A stretch of DNA of 64,000 bases from Hyphomicrobiales bacterium (GTDB lineage Bacteria > Pseudomonadota > Alphaproteobacteria > Rhizobiales > Rhizobiaceae). A program made the position numbers and the translations under genes. The stretch lies in contig UCKS01000008.1 in NCBI GenBank assembly GCA_900473045.1, positions 73,971-137,970 on the forward strand, in the 5' to 3' direction. Positions within the stretch are counted from its first letter, which is position 1. Every line of letters starts with the position of its first letter. Shown in pieces: positions 15,852 to 25,200 of the stretch. The notes beneath the pieces were generated by a model, which saw only the letters and a program-made list of their open reading frames with translations, was not told the DNA's origin and did not search any database.

Positions 15852-16763
15852 TCAGTTTCCTGCAGCGGGCCGAGATGGAGCCGGTGCCCCATCCGAACTG
15901 TTGAAATAACGGAAGAATTCCGAATCTGGCGACAGGACCAGCGTCGTGTCCGGGCTGCCGATTGCCTGATCGTAAGCTGCCATCGAGCGATAGAACTCGA
16001 AGAACTTCGGATCACGGGCAAAAGCATCGGCAAACACGTCTGTTCGTTCGGCTTCGCCTTCACCGCGCAGGATTTCCGAATCACGCTGCGCTTCGGCAAC
16101 GAACTCGACAACCTGACGGTCGGCAACGGCGCGGCGGGTCTGGCCCTTTTCGTTACCACGGGCGCGGATCAGTTCGGCTTCCGCCAGACGTTCCGCCTTC
16201 ATCCGCTCGAAAGTCTGCTGCGAGACTTCCTGCGTCAGATCCGTGCGCTGGATGCGGACATCCTCGATGTTGAGGCCGAGTGATTCGGCGTCTGTCTTCA
16301 GGTCGGCCCGAACTTCGCGCATCATCGATGCACGCTCTTCGGAGAGCGCCGATTCAAAGCCACGCAGACCGTAGACCCGGCGCAACGAAGCGTCGAGACG
16401 GGTACGAAGGCGTGATTCGGCAGAAGCACGATCACCGGATACCGTTTCGCGGAAACGGCGGGCATCGGCGATCTTGTAGACGACGAAAGCATCGACTTCA
16501 TAGAATTTGCCGCCGGAGACCTGGACGCGGATGTTGTCGAGGTCGAAGCGCAGAGCCTGCTTTTCGACATACTGAACCCGATCGGCATCCATGAAGGCGA
16601 ATGGCAGCTTGAAGTATAGGCCTGGCTCGGTCTTGACGTCCTTGATCTGACCGAAGCGCACGACGATTGCCTGCTGACGCTGGTTGACGATGAACACCGA
16701 AGAATAGACGGCCATCAGCACGAGTGCCAGGCCAATGAGGATATAGGGAAGACGATTGGTCAT
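15852..16763 (-). CDS. hflC: FtsH protease modulator HflC
   Basis: The 303-residue SPFH/prohibitin-family protein has one N-terminal membrane helix (about 6-25), then the SPFH domain (VFIVNQRQQAIVVRFGQIKDVKTEPGLYFKLPFAFMDADRVQYVEKQ) and a long helical tail ending in a Pro/Ala-rich stretch. HflC and HflK form a large cage in the membrane around FtsH. Its start shares one base with the hflK stop (TAATG), so the two are coupled. Confidence 0.97.
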   Translation of the reverse strand: MTNRLPYILIGLALVLMAVYSSVFIVNQRQQAIVVRFGQIKDVKTEPGLYFKLPFAFMDADRVQYVEKQALRFDLDNIRVQVSGGKFYEVDAFVVYKIADARRFRETVSGDRASAESRLRTRLDASLRRVYGLRGFESALSEERASMMREVRADLKTDAESLGLNIEDVRIQRTDLTQEVSQQTFERMKAERLAEAELIRARGNEKGQTRRAVADRQVVEFVAEAQRDSEILRGEGEAERTDVFADAFARDPKFFEFYRSMAAYDQAIGSPDTTLVLSPDSEFFRYFNSSDGAPAPSRPAAGN

Positions 16764-17881
16764 TACTGAGCCCCTCCCGACTGCGCGGGCTTGACGATTT
16801 CATTGAGCGGCAGATAGGGCAGCACGCCCTGGCCGTTCTTTTCGTCGAGAATGACCTTCTTGGACTTACCGAGAACGCTCTGCATTGTTTCGAGATAGAG
16901 CCGCTTGCGCGTCACATCGGGGGCCTTGGCATAGGCGTCATAGACCGAGATGAAGCGCTGCGCCTCACCCTGTGCTTCCTTGACGACACGATCCTTGTAG
17001 GCGGCCGCTTCTTCGCGCAACTGGGCTGCCTGACCACGGGCCTTACCGAGCACTTGGTTGGCATACTGGTTGGCTTCTTCGACGAAGCGGTCTTCATCCT
17101 GCTCGGCACGCTGTACTTCGTCGAACGCATCAGCCACTTCGCGCGGCGGTGCTGCGTCTTCGATCGCGACCGTGTTGACGGATACGCCGGCACCATAGGC
17201 GTCCATAGTCGCCTGGATCGTCGTCTTCACGTCGGCAGCAATTGCCTGACGGTTATCGCGGAAGATGTCCTGTGCAGGACGACGGCCGACGACTTCGCGC
17301 ATGGCGCTTTCGGCTACCTGCTGCAGCGTGTCGGACGGATCCTCGACGTTGAAGAGATAGGCCTTCGGATCGGTCACGGAAAACAGCACGGAGAACTGGA
17401 CATTGACGATGTTCTGGTCGCCAGACAGCATCAGGCCGCTTCCGGCCTGATCGCCAACACCTGCCCTGTTGCCGATATTCTGCTGCTGCTCGGTGATCTT
17501 GACCATTTCGACCGTTTCAAGCGGCCAGAAATGATAGTGCAGACCCGGCATGGAAATCTCGTCCTTCGGCTTGCCGAAACGCATTTCGACGCCGCGCTCG
17601 TCCGGCTGGACGGTGTAGATCGAGTTCATCAGGACAAAGCCAACGATCAGGAGGCCGATGATGGCAACGACACCGCCGTTAAAACCACCCGGAACCACGC
17701 TTTTCAGCTGGTCCTGACCCCGGCGGAAGATTTCCTCAAGATCCGGGGGACCGCCATTGCCACGGCCACCACCGCCGCCGCCACGCGGCCGGTTTGGCCC
17801 CTGGCCCCAGGGACCCTTGTTATCACCGCCGCCGCCGCCCCAAGGACCACCGCCGCCGCCGTTCTGATTGCTCCAGGGCAT
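16763..17881 (-). CDS. hflK: FtsH protease modulator HflK
   Basis: The 372-residue protein has a Gly/Asn/Trp-rich cytoplasmic N-terminus (first 45 residues), a membrane helix at about 65-88 (NGGVVAIIGLLIVGFVLMNSIYTV), then the SPFH domain (QPDERGVEMRFGKPKDEISMPGLHYHFWPLE) and a Glu/Ala-rich coiled tail (QVLGKARGQAAQLREEAAAYKDRVVKEAQGEAQRF). It is the first gene of hflK-hflC-DUF2065-ACT. A promoter is seen about 75-100 bases upstream. Confidence 0.97.
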   Translation of the reverse strand: MPWSNQNGGGGGPWGGGGGDNKGPWGQGPNRPRGGGGGGRGNGGPPDLEEIFRRGQDQLKSVVPGGFNGGVVAIIGLLIVGFVLMNSIYTVQPDERGVEMRFGKPKDEISMPGLHYHFWPLETVEMVKITEQQQNIGNRAGVGDQAGSGLMLSGDQNIVNVQFSVLFSVTDPKAYLFNVEDPSDTLQQVAESAMREVVGRRPAQDIFRDNRQAIAADVKTTIQATMDAYGAGVSVNTVAIEDAAPPREVADAFDEVQRAEQDEDRFVEEANQYANQVLGKARGQAAQLREEAAAYKDRVVKEAQGEAQRFISVYDAYAKAPDVTRKRLYLETMQSVLGKSKKVILDEKNGQGVLPYLPLNEIVKPAQSGGAQ

Positions 17882-17953
17882 TCATACCTCTTCTATAGAA
17901 AAAATTCCGAGATCAATGCCCCGCGGACGTACCGCGAGCCATGATGTGAACCC

Positions 17954-17982
17954 GTTATAGGTATGTCCAGAACCGCTTTCAA
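17954..17982 (-). promoter_or_regulatory. Promoter of the hflK operon
   Basis: On the minus strand TTGAAA, 17 bases, then TATAAC. Spacing is ideal for the vegetative sigma factor. The TTGAAA -35 could also be read by a heat-shock sigma factor, which would suit the genes, but the -10 does not have the heat-shock form. Confidence 0.6.
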
Positions 17983-18031
17983 CGCGATGCATCCAACTTC
18001 ACCGTAAATCCGGCAAAATAGTTAGCATTGC

Positions 18032-18547
18032 TCAGCTTTTCCGCCGCCAGGTTGAGAAATGCATAACATGACTGTCCTTCTCGCCCTGCGGCAGGGGTTC
18101 ATCGACGATCTTTTCGAAAACAGCGCTATCGATCGCGGGAAACCGGGTATCGCCCTCGACCTCGGCCGCCACCGTGGTCACATGCAGCAGATCGGCCCGG
18201 CCAATGGCCTGACGGTAAATCTCGCCGCCGCCGATCACGCAGACCTCATCGACACCAAGCTCAGCCGCCAACTTGCGCGCTTCAACCAATGCCGCGTCCA
18301 GCGATTGAACGGCAATTGCCCCTTCCGCTGCGAAATGTGCGTCCCGGCTGATGACGATGCTGGGGCGGCCTGGAAGCGGGCGCCCGATCGAGGCCCATGT
18401 CTTTCGCCCCATGATTACCGGCTTTCCGAGCGTCAGCGCCTTGAAGCGCTTGAGGTCGCTGGGCAGATGCCATGGAAGACCGCCATCCGTGCCGATCACA
18501 CCATTGGCGGAGACCGCGACGATAATGCTTACTTTCGGTTCAGTCAT
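18032..18547 (-). CDS. folA: Dihydrofolate reductase
   Basis: The 171-residue enzyme reads MTEPKVSIIVAVSANGVIGTDGGLPWHLPSDLKRFKALT, with catalytic D31 (equivalent to E. coli D27), then the NADPH-binding VIMGRKTWASIGRPLPGRPSIVISRD and VIGGGEIYRQAI motifs. It regenerates tetrahydrofolate after thymidylate synthase, whose gene lies 660 bases upstream in the same direction. The ATG at 18547 overlaps the GST stop by eight bases (ATGACTGA); an in-frame extension upstream has no family similarity. Confidence 0.96.
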   Translation of the reverse strand: MTEPKVSIIVAVSANGVIGTDGGLPWHLPSDLKRFKALTLGKPVIMGRKTWASIGRPLPGRPSIVISRDAHFAAEGAIAVQSLDAALVEARKLAAELGVDEVCVIGGGEIYRQAIGRADLLHVTTVAAEVEGDTRFPAIDSAVFEKIVDEPLPQGEKDSHVMHFSTWRRKS

Positions 18548-19145
18548 GAAATCCATCCGGTTTGACGTCGAGCGCGCGGGCACGGGCAAGCGCCGGGCGT
18601 TCAATCATCGACTGCACATATTGATCGACCACCGGACTGTCCGGCAGCAGCTTGCGCATCCATGTCAGTGCGCTGACCAGCAGCAAATCGACGGCGCTGA
18701 CCGTGTTGCCCAGCAGAAATGGCTGCTTCGTCAGCGTCTCGACCACATGCATGCACATGTCCTCGTACACTTTCAAAAGGGCAGGATTTCCGGCAGCAAC
18801 ACCGGACAGGAAGGTACTTCCGGACGGCTCTATCACGCCGGCATAATAGGCAAGCCACGACAGATAGGCGCCACGCTCCGGATGGCCCGGCGGACGGCCG
18901 AGTTCCGATTGCGGATAAAGTTCGACCAGGTATTGGGTGACGGCAGTCGATTCGGTAATCAGCGCGCCATTGTGCAAAAGTGCAGGAACCTGTTTGTGCG
19001 GATGCGGATTGTTGTCGTCCGGCCCGCCCGAGCCATCCCAGCGGCGAATGGAAACATAGCGGATCTCATATTCCGCGCCCAGCTCCTCAAGCAGCCAGAT
19101 AATGCGCGATGAGCGCGACCGTGGCGCATGGATCAACGTCAGCAT
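18540..19145 (-). CDS. Glutathione S-transferase family protein
   Basis: The 201-residue protein has an N-terminal thioredoxin-like domain (MLTLIHAPRSRSSRIIWLLEELGAEYEIRYVSI, with KQVPALLHNGALITESTAVTQYL for glutathione binding) and an all-helical C-terminal domain (FLLGNTVSAVDLLLVSALTW). It uses a Ser/Arg-containing start of helix 1 rather than Cys. It is translationally coupled to folA and lies just downstream of thyA. Substrate is unknown. Confidence 0.9.
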   Translation of the reverse strand: MLTLIHAPRSRSSRIIWLLEELGAEYEIRYVSIRRWDGSGGPDDNNPHPHKQVPALLHNGALITESTAVTQYLVELYPQSELGRPPGHPERGAYLSWLAYYAGVIEPSGSTFLSGVAAGNPALLKVYEDMCMHVVETLTKQPFLLGNTVSAVDLLLVSALTWMRKLLPDSPVVDQYVQSMIERPALARARALDVKPDGFHD

Positions 19146-19207
19146 GGGGTCCTCCTCGACCGTTCAACCTCAGGTCATCCTGTGCCGCGACAGTGTCATC
19201 ATTGCGG

Positions 19208-20002
19208 TTACACCGCAACCGGCGCCTTGATATGTGAATCGGGTTGGTAGCCGACGAGTTCAAAGTCTTCAAAACGAAAGGAAAACAGGTCCTTCACATC
19301 GGGATTGATGACCATCTTCGGCAACGCCTTCGGCGTGCGGGCCAGCTGCTCGCGCACCTGGTCGAAATGATTGTGATAGATATGCGTATCGCCGAACGTA
19401 TGGACGAAATCGCCGGGCTGAAGGCCGCAGACCTGCGCCACCATCAGGGTCAAAAGCGCATAGGAGGCGATATTGAAGGGCACGCCGAGGAAGATATCGC
19501 CGGAGCGCTGATAGAGCTGGCAGGACAGTTTTCCGTCCGACACATAGAACTGGAACAGGCAATGACAGGGCGGCAGCGCCATCTCGTCGATCAGCGCCGG
19601 GTTCCAGGCCGAAACGATATGACGGCGCGAGTTGGGGTTTTTCTTCAGTCCCTCGGCAAGGGCGACGATCTGATCGAGATGACGGCCGTCATGGGTTGGC
19701 CAGGAGCGCCACTGATAGCCGTAGACCGGGCCGAGATCGCCGTTGGCGTCGGCCCATTCGTCCCAGATATGGACGCCGTTTTCCTTGAGATAGGCGACAT
19801 TAGTATCGCCTTTCAGGAACCACAGCAGTTCATGGATGATCGACTTGAGATGCAGTTTCTTCGTGGTCAGGACCGGAAACCCATCGGCGAGATCAAAACG
19901 CATCTGATGGCCAAAAACAGACCGTGTACCGGTGCCGGTGCGGTCACCACGGTCCGAGCCGGTCTCCATCACATGGCGCAAGAGGTCGAGATATTGTTTC
20001 AT
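19208..20002 (-). CDS. thyA: Thymidylate synthase
   Basis: The 264-residue enzyme from [31 protein letters not shown] has the same length as E. coli ThyA. The catalytic Cys146 is in [12 protein letters not shown], the phosphate-binding Arg pair in NSRRHI, and [20 protein letters not shown] and the C-terminal SHIKAPVAV are conserved. It methylates dUMP to dTMP with methylene-THF, yielding DHF for FolA. An in-frame extension to 20089 is rejected on family length. Confidence 0.98.
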   Translation of the reverse strand: MKQYLDLLRHVMETGSDRGDRTGTGTRSVFGHQMRFDLADGFPVLTTKKLHLKSIIHELLWFLKGDTNVAYLKENGVHIWDEWADANGDLGPVYGYQWRSWPTHDGRHLDQIVALAEGLKKNPNSRRHIVSAWNPALIDEMALPPCHCLFQFYVSDGKLSCQLYQRSGDIFLGVPFNIASYALLTLMVAQVCGLQPGDFVHTFGDTHIYHNHFDQVREQLARTPKALPKMVINPDVKDLFSFRFEDFELVGYQPDSHIKAPVAV

Positions 20003-20092
20003 AGGGTCCGCCGCCGATTCGTTTTGCGCTAAAATAGGCGCAAGACGGCGGCGAACCAATCGGTAAATCCCGGGTTTCCCCAAACTCAACGA

Positions 20093-20401
20093 TCAAAGCG
20101 TCGCGAGCTTGCCCAGGTGTTTTGCCACCAGGTAGTAAAAGGTCACGCGGGACTTCGAGCGGTCGCCGGCCATTGTCTTGGCAACGGCGTCAACGGCTGC
20201 GTCGGCGTCCGGTCCGGTGACGCCAAGCTTCTTGCCGCACCATTTTTCCTTGACCCTGTCGAGTTCTGTCGGATCGGAAGCGGAGACGAGCGAGGAATCC
20301 TTATTACGCAATGCGATGCCCAGATGCTTTACGATCTTGTTCACAATCGCTTCGTCGGCGGCGCTATCGTATTTTTTCACATCTGCGAGATAATCCGTCA
20401 T
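20093..20401 (-). CDS. DUF2853 family protein
   Basis: The 102-residue soluble protein reads MTDYLADVKKYDSAADEAIVNKIVKHLGIALRNKDSSLVSASDPTELDRVKEKWCGKKLGV, then AGDRSKSRVTFYYLVAKHLGKL, which matches the DUF2853 family as I recall it. No catalytic motif is seen. It stands alone, 90 bases upstream of thyA on the same strand. Confidence 0.85.
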   Translation of the reverse strand: MTDYLADVKKYDSAADEAIVNKIVKHLGIALRNKDSSLVSASDPTELDRVKEKWCGKKLGVTGPDADAAVDAVAKTMAGDRSKSRVTFYYLVAKHLGKLATL

Positions 20402-20582
20402 GGTGTCTCCTCACACGGTTTGGCTTCATGCCGCACACCTTTCGTGATGAAAGATGTGCAACAGGAGTTTTTTCACGCTTGGCGAGCATGTCAAGAGCCA
20501 TCCGGCCCGGATCCGTGAGAAGCGCCAATTGTATTTTCGAAATGGCCCTTTTCTTGGCGCAGTTTAGGACCTATATGACAGT

Positions 20583-20935
20583 TGCCGTCTTCGGACGGAT
20601 ATGGCGATAAACAGGCGATGAAATAAACCTATTGGACCCGGGGGCGGTACCCGGCGCCTCCACCAAAAACCGGTCAGACATGGCAACCATGTCACGAATG
20701 ACAGACCGGCTTTTGATGGGGGCGAAATAGGATCGACAAGGGCGTAAAGATCGACTTTTTGCTCGGCATTGTACCACCGTTATCGGGCTAAAATTGTAGT
20801 TGCAAACGACAACTATGCGGAAGCTCGTCTCGCTGCTTAATCGCAGTGTGACACTTCAAATCAAGTCCTTGCGGTTCGCACCGTAAGGCGGGGTTCGGAG
20901 GTACCTGGCAACAGAAACCTCCACTTCTCTCCCCC
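20583..20935 (+). ncRNA. ssrA: Circularly permuted (two-piece) tmRNA
   Basis: The acceptor piece comes first and ends at 20665 with the T-arm (CCGGG/CCCGG around a GGCGGTA loop) and CGCCTCC plus encoded ACCA. After a spacer of about 50 bases the coding piece starts near 20718 with GGGGGCG, which pairs with CGCCTCC to form a 7-bp acceptor stem (one G-U). The tag frame lies at 20802-20840 and structured RNA continues (CCTTGCGG/CCGTAAGG hairpin, GGAGGT/ACCTCC) to about 20930. This reversed order is the known alphaproteobacterial form. tmRNA rescues stalled ribosomes and adds a proteolysis tag. Outer ends are approximate. Confidence 0.93.
20802..20840 (+). other. tmRNA proteolysis tag reading frame
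   Basis: GCA at 20802 opens a 12-codon frame reading ANDNYAEARLAA and ending with TAA at 20838-20840. This is the standard alphaproteobacterial tag; the LAA end is recognised by ClpX and the upstream residues by SspB, whose gene is 250 bases downstream. Confidence 0.95.
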
Positions 20936-21088
20936 CATGCACAACCCTTCCCCCATAGACGCCGCCTTCTCGGTTGCCTTGAAATGGTCTATAGATGATG
21001 CAAATGACTCGTATGTCAGGACTTTCCTGCGTACAGAGCAAATGGCATAAGTGTGACAGAGTTGAGTTACAAGAAAGACGGGGATCTT

Positions 21089-21619
21089 ATGGGCCAAGAC
21101 CATATCCGCTACGACATTCTGGCGCAGGATGCGCTTCGCAGCGTCATTCGCAAGGTCCTGATTGAAGTCGCAGCCACCGGTGCCCTTCCCGGCGACCATC
21201 ATTTCTTCATCACGTTTCTGACCGGCGCACCCGGCGTGCGGATTTCCCAGCACCTGAAGGCAAAATATGCCGAGCAGATGACAATCGTTGTGCAGCACCA
21301 GTTCTGGGAGCTGAAGGTCACCGAGACGCTGTTCGAGATCGGCCTATCCTTCTCCGATACACCGGAAAAACTGGTGATCCCGTTCAACGCCATTCGCGGC
21401 TTCTATGATCCGTCCGTCAACTTCGAACTCGAGTTCGATGTCGCGGCCTTCGACGAGGAAGAAACCGCCGAAATCACCGCCTATCCGGTCGCCGCAGTGG
21501 AAAAATCCGACGAGCAGGACACCGAAGCCAAGGCCGGCGACAATGGCAAGACCGGCGATGACGGCAAGAAGGAAGGCGGCTCGGTGGTTTCGCTGGATTC
21601 CTTCCGCAAGAAGAACTGA
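21089..21619 (+). CDS. sspB: SspB-type ClpXP adaptor (alpha class)
   Basis: The protein has 176 residues from the ATG at 21089 (GGGGA ribosome site); a GTG at 21053 would add 12 residues. The core (DHIRYDILAQDALRSVIRKVLIEVAATGALPGDHHFFITFLTGAPGVRISQHLKAKYAEQMTIVVQHQFWELKVTETLFEIGLSFSDTPEKLVIPFNAIRGFYDPSVNFELEF) is the substrate-binding domain of alphaproteobacterial SspB. An acidic flexible linker (about 120-165) and a short C-terminal VVSLDSFRKKN, the likely ClpX-docking end, follow. It tethers ssrA-tagged proteins to ClpXP; the ssrA gene is its direct neighbour. Confidence 0.93.
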   Translation: MGQDHIRYDILAQDALRSVIRKVLIEVAATGALPGDHHFFITFLTGAPGVRISQHLKAKYAEQMTIVVQHQFWELKVTETLFEIGLSFSDTPEKLVIPFNAIRGFYDPSVNFELEFDVAAFDEEETAEITAYPVAAVEKSDEQDTEAKAGDNGKTGDDGKKEGGSVVSLDSFRKKN

Positions 21620-21644
21620 AAATCCAACCGAAGACAGGCTCATC

Positions 21645-21848
21645 ATGACCGGCGACGTCGTCAATCTCCGTCAGTTCCGCAAGCAGAAGGCGCGGACGGA
21701 GAAAGACAGGAGGGCGGATCAAAACCGCATTTCCTTCGGGCGGACAAAGGCCGAGAAGCAAATGACGAGAACGCTCAACGACAAGGCCAGCAAAGCGCTG
21801 GACCAGGGTAAGCGCGAGACGCCGGAAGAGCCGGAAGACGAGAACTAG
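21645..21848 (+). CDS. DUF4169 family small basic protein
   Basis: The 67-residue protein reads MTGDVVNLRQFRKQKARTEKDRRADQNRISFGRTKAEK, then a hydrophilic tail. It fits DUF4169, a short Lys/Arg-rich family. It starts 25 bases after the sspB stop on the same strand and is probably cotranscribed with it. No function is known to me. Confidence 0.8.
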   Translation: MTGDVVNLRQFRKQKARTEKDRRADQNRISFGRTKAEKQMTRTLNDKASKALDQGKRETPEEPEDEN

Positions 21849-21947
21849 CAGCCCCATCCTCAAGAAAATAATTCAATTAAATCAATATACAAGCCTAATT
21901 TCCGGAATCACTTTCAGACGCAGGTGATTCATTTTCTGAGGCCCATT

Positions 21948-22172
21948 GTGATCCGCAAGCATTCGGCGACGTTGCATGGCCACCGCACCAGTTTTTCGCT
22001 GGAGGAACCATTCTGGCAGGAGTTGAAGGCGATCGCCGACAGCCGCCAGATCGCGCTGGCGCAGCTCATTGCTGAAATCGATGACGGGCGGCCGGCCGAC
22101 AGCAATCTCTCCTCGGCTCTCAGGGTCCACGTTCTGACCTGGGTCAAAGCCAGCAAGACCTGCGCGCCTTAG
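21948..22172 (+). CDS. Ribbon-helix-helix domain protein
   Basis: The protein has 74 residues from the GTG at 21948 (MIRKHSATLHGHRTSFSLEEPFWQELKAIADSRQIALAQLIAEIDDGRP). This is the RHH_4-type pattern: an N-terminal strand followed by two helices, found in many alphaproteobacteria. It may bind DNA as a dimer. A GTG at 21924 would add eight residues with no family support. It follows DUF4169 by about 100 bases. Confidence 0.8.
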   Translation: MIRKHSATLHGHRTSFSLEEPFWQELKAIADSRQIALAQLIAEIDDGRPADSNLSSALRVHVLTWVKASKTCAP

Positions 22173-22215
22173 CGCGCCGCAAGGTGCTGGTCGACATCAA
22201 TGGATCTCCAGAAGT

Positions 22216-25200
22216 TTATTGCGGCCGCACACCCGGCAATGCTTCAAAATTCAGCCCCTGCTGCGGTGTCTGGATGACCGGTTGCTGCCCGGCGGGTTGC
22301 TGTTGCGTGTCACCCTGCGGTGGAATGAGCTCATCCCCCCGGATCACACCCCCTGTCGGATCAAAGGGCAGCAGGCTCTGGCTTTTCTGTTCCTCGGCTT
22401 TTCGAGCAGCCGCTTCTGCGGCCTTGGCGGCGGCCGCTTCCTGTGCAGCCGTCTTTTCAGCGAGTGCCTTTGCATCAGCCTCGGTCTTTTGCCGCGCGGC
22501 CTCCTTGGCGGCCAGTTCGCGCCGGCGTTGCTCTTCGACGGCGCGAAGCCGTGCCGCCTCACGCTCCACCGCATTGGCCTTGTAGAGCGCCACTTCACGG
22601 CGCAGCCGCTGCTTCTCAAGCACATTGGCCTGCAACGTCTCGACGCGGCGGCGCTCGCGCTCGAAAGCGCGGAGCGACAGGAAATTCGACAGATCGGTGG
22701 CGTCGAACGTAAAGCCCGGAGACGGCAGGAGCCCGGCATAATCGAGGCTGACCTGCGCCTCTGCGCCGGTCAGCGCGTCCTCGCCTGGACGGAAATCGAC
22801 CGCGAGCCCGGCCGTCATCCGTTCGTCGGGAAAGCTGACCTCCAGATTTCCCGACAGCCCGGCTGTGGCATCACCCGCAGTGACGTTCTGCGCCCGCAAG
22901 GTGCCGCCGGCGATGTTGAACGGCACCGTCACCGTGCCCAAAGCCGTCTGCCCGGAGAGCACGGCTTTCTCGGCCAGCGGCGTCACCGACGCTGGCGTGA
23001 TATCGCCATCGATCCGATCTGCCGCCGCCATGATATCCGGCAGCGCGGCGCTATTCAAACCATGGACGATCGTGTCGTGCAGCGTCGCGCTTCCCGATCC
23101 GCTGGCCGATTCGGCCATAGCCCGTGCCGTCTTGCCGGAGGCCTCAAGCGCCAGTGTCAGATCGAATTTTCCCTCGGCGACTGCCGCACCACCGGTTTTC
23201 CAGACCGCTGAGGCGAGATCGCCATCCTTGAGGTTAAGCCGCGTCTGGAAAAAGCCGGAGCCATCGCCGTTACCGAGCAGCAGGCGGCCATCGATCTTGC
23301 CGCCCAGCCAGCCGCCGGCAATCGTGTCGATCGAAATCTGGTCGCCCTTCCAGGCAAGCTTGCCGGACATATCGGAAACAGCCCCGTAGACACCGGGCCA
23401 GAAACGTTTGGCAGAGATATCGACGGCCACGTCAAGCCCGCTCCAGGTCGGCTGGACTACCGGCAGGCCTGACAGATCGCCGCTTGCCGTATCCTGCACG
23501 GTGCCAAGGATACCCTCGCCGACCCAGGCCATATCCAGTGTGTCCAGTGCGATCTGGCCGGTCGCCTTGCCCGGCGTTTTCCGGTCGATCGCAAACGTGC
23601 CGGAGAATGCGTTGCCATCCGCCTTGCCGTCGATCGCAGACAGGGTCACCGCATCGGCCGTCGTTGCGATATCCGCCTTCAGCGCCAACGGCAGGCCGGT
23701 GCCCATCTGCGGCAGACCGATTCCCTGCAGCAGCAGGAACGGCTCGAAATCCTGGCTTTCGAGAGAAATTTTCGATTGACCGGACAGAAAATTATCGCGC
23801 GACAGATCGATATCGCCGTTGGCCGACAATGCCGTGTGCGCCGTCGTGAACGTCAGGCCGGCATTGGCCTTCTGGCCATCGGCGCCCTGCAGCTTCACCG
23901 ACAGGATGGCATTTTCATCCGCATCGAACGGCAGCGGATCAAAACCGATCTGGCCGAGCAGAACCGGCGTCGACGGGTTTTCCATCGTCGCCTCCAAAAG
24001 GATGCCCTGCCCGGCAAGCGCCTGTGCGAGATCCGGTGCCTGATAGTTGGCGGCGATCTTGGTGCCGTTGGCCGAGCCGATAATGCCGAACGTCACCGGC
24101 GCCTTGCCATCCTGGCTGCCCGCCGACAGCGTCAGGTCCAGTGCTGCATTGCTGTAATACGGGCCGCTCTTCACCAGCCGCTCCAGCGCCGGATGCGCGT
24201 CGGCATGGCGCTCGATCATCTTCAGGAACGCGGTCAGGTCCGGCGATGCCAGCTTCATCTTGGCCGAAATCACCGGCGCGGCCAGTTCGCCGCTCATCCG
24301 GCCCGAGAGGGCAAGCTGCGTGCCTGCAATGTCGCCGATCGACACGCGCTCGGCCTGCAACTGTCCGTTCTTCAGTGTCGCGACCAGCTGTACGTCGCTG
24401 GCATCCTCGCCGAAAGCGGAGAACTTGTCGGCTGAAAGGTCCGCCGCGATCGTGTGCGACAGCAGTGTCGCGGTGGAGGCATCGCCGGCCACCAGACCCG
24501 CCAGCGCCTGAAGCGCTTCCAGATCGATGCTGTTGCCGTTCAGCTGCAAGGACAGGTTCGGTGGTGCTCCCTCCGGCGCCTGCCGCTCGATGCGGCCGCG
24601 CAACACGGCGGGACCCGCTGCCACCTCCAGCCGCTCGAATTGCTGCAAGGTATCCGTCAGGTTCACCGTCGCGGAAAACCCGGCCGTCTTCAATTTGCGG
24701 ATGGCTGGATCGACAGAACCTGCAAGCCAGGTCGCCAGCCCCGAAGGCTGGTTGGACGCAACCAGCATCTCGCCGCGAAAGGCGCGCAAGCCTGTCAGCT
24801 GCAGCCGCCCCTTGGCCTCGAATTGCGTGCGGCCGGGCAGTTGACCGACAGCATTGTCGACCATCCAGCCTGCCCCGTCGGGCCGCAGATCGAGCCGCAC
24901 GTCGCGCACGGTCGTATCGCCGATGACGATGGCCGGCAATTTGAGGCTTGCCCGTCCCGGCACCTGCGGGATCGGGATATCGGCTGCGATCGCCATGATT
25001 GCCGCAAGTCTCTGCCGCACCGAGATAGCCGGGTCGCGGCCGGTCTTGCCGGCAGCACCCGCATTGCCGATGCGGCTGACGTCAATCTGCTGGCCATCGG
25101 CCAGAAGCAGGAACTCCTGCTCCTGGCCGGTATCGAGCGTCGCTTCGCCGGTGACGAGATATGGGTCGTCCTTCGGACCGACCTCTAGGCGATAATCGGG

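Noticed and set aside
20571-20777. Short minus-strand frame across the tmRNA
   Set aside because: The region is a structural RNA on the plus strand; the frame is incidental.
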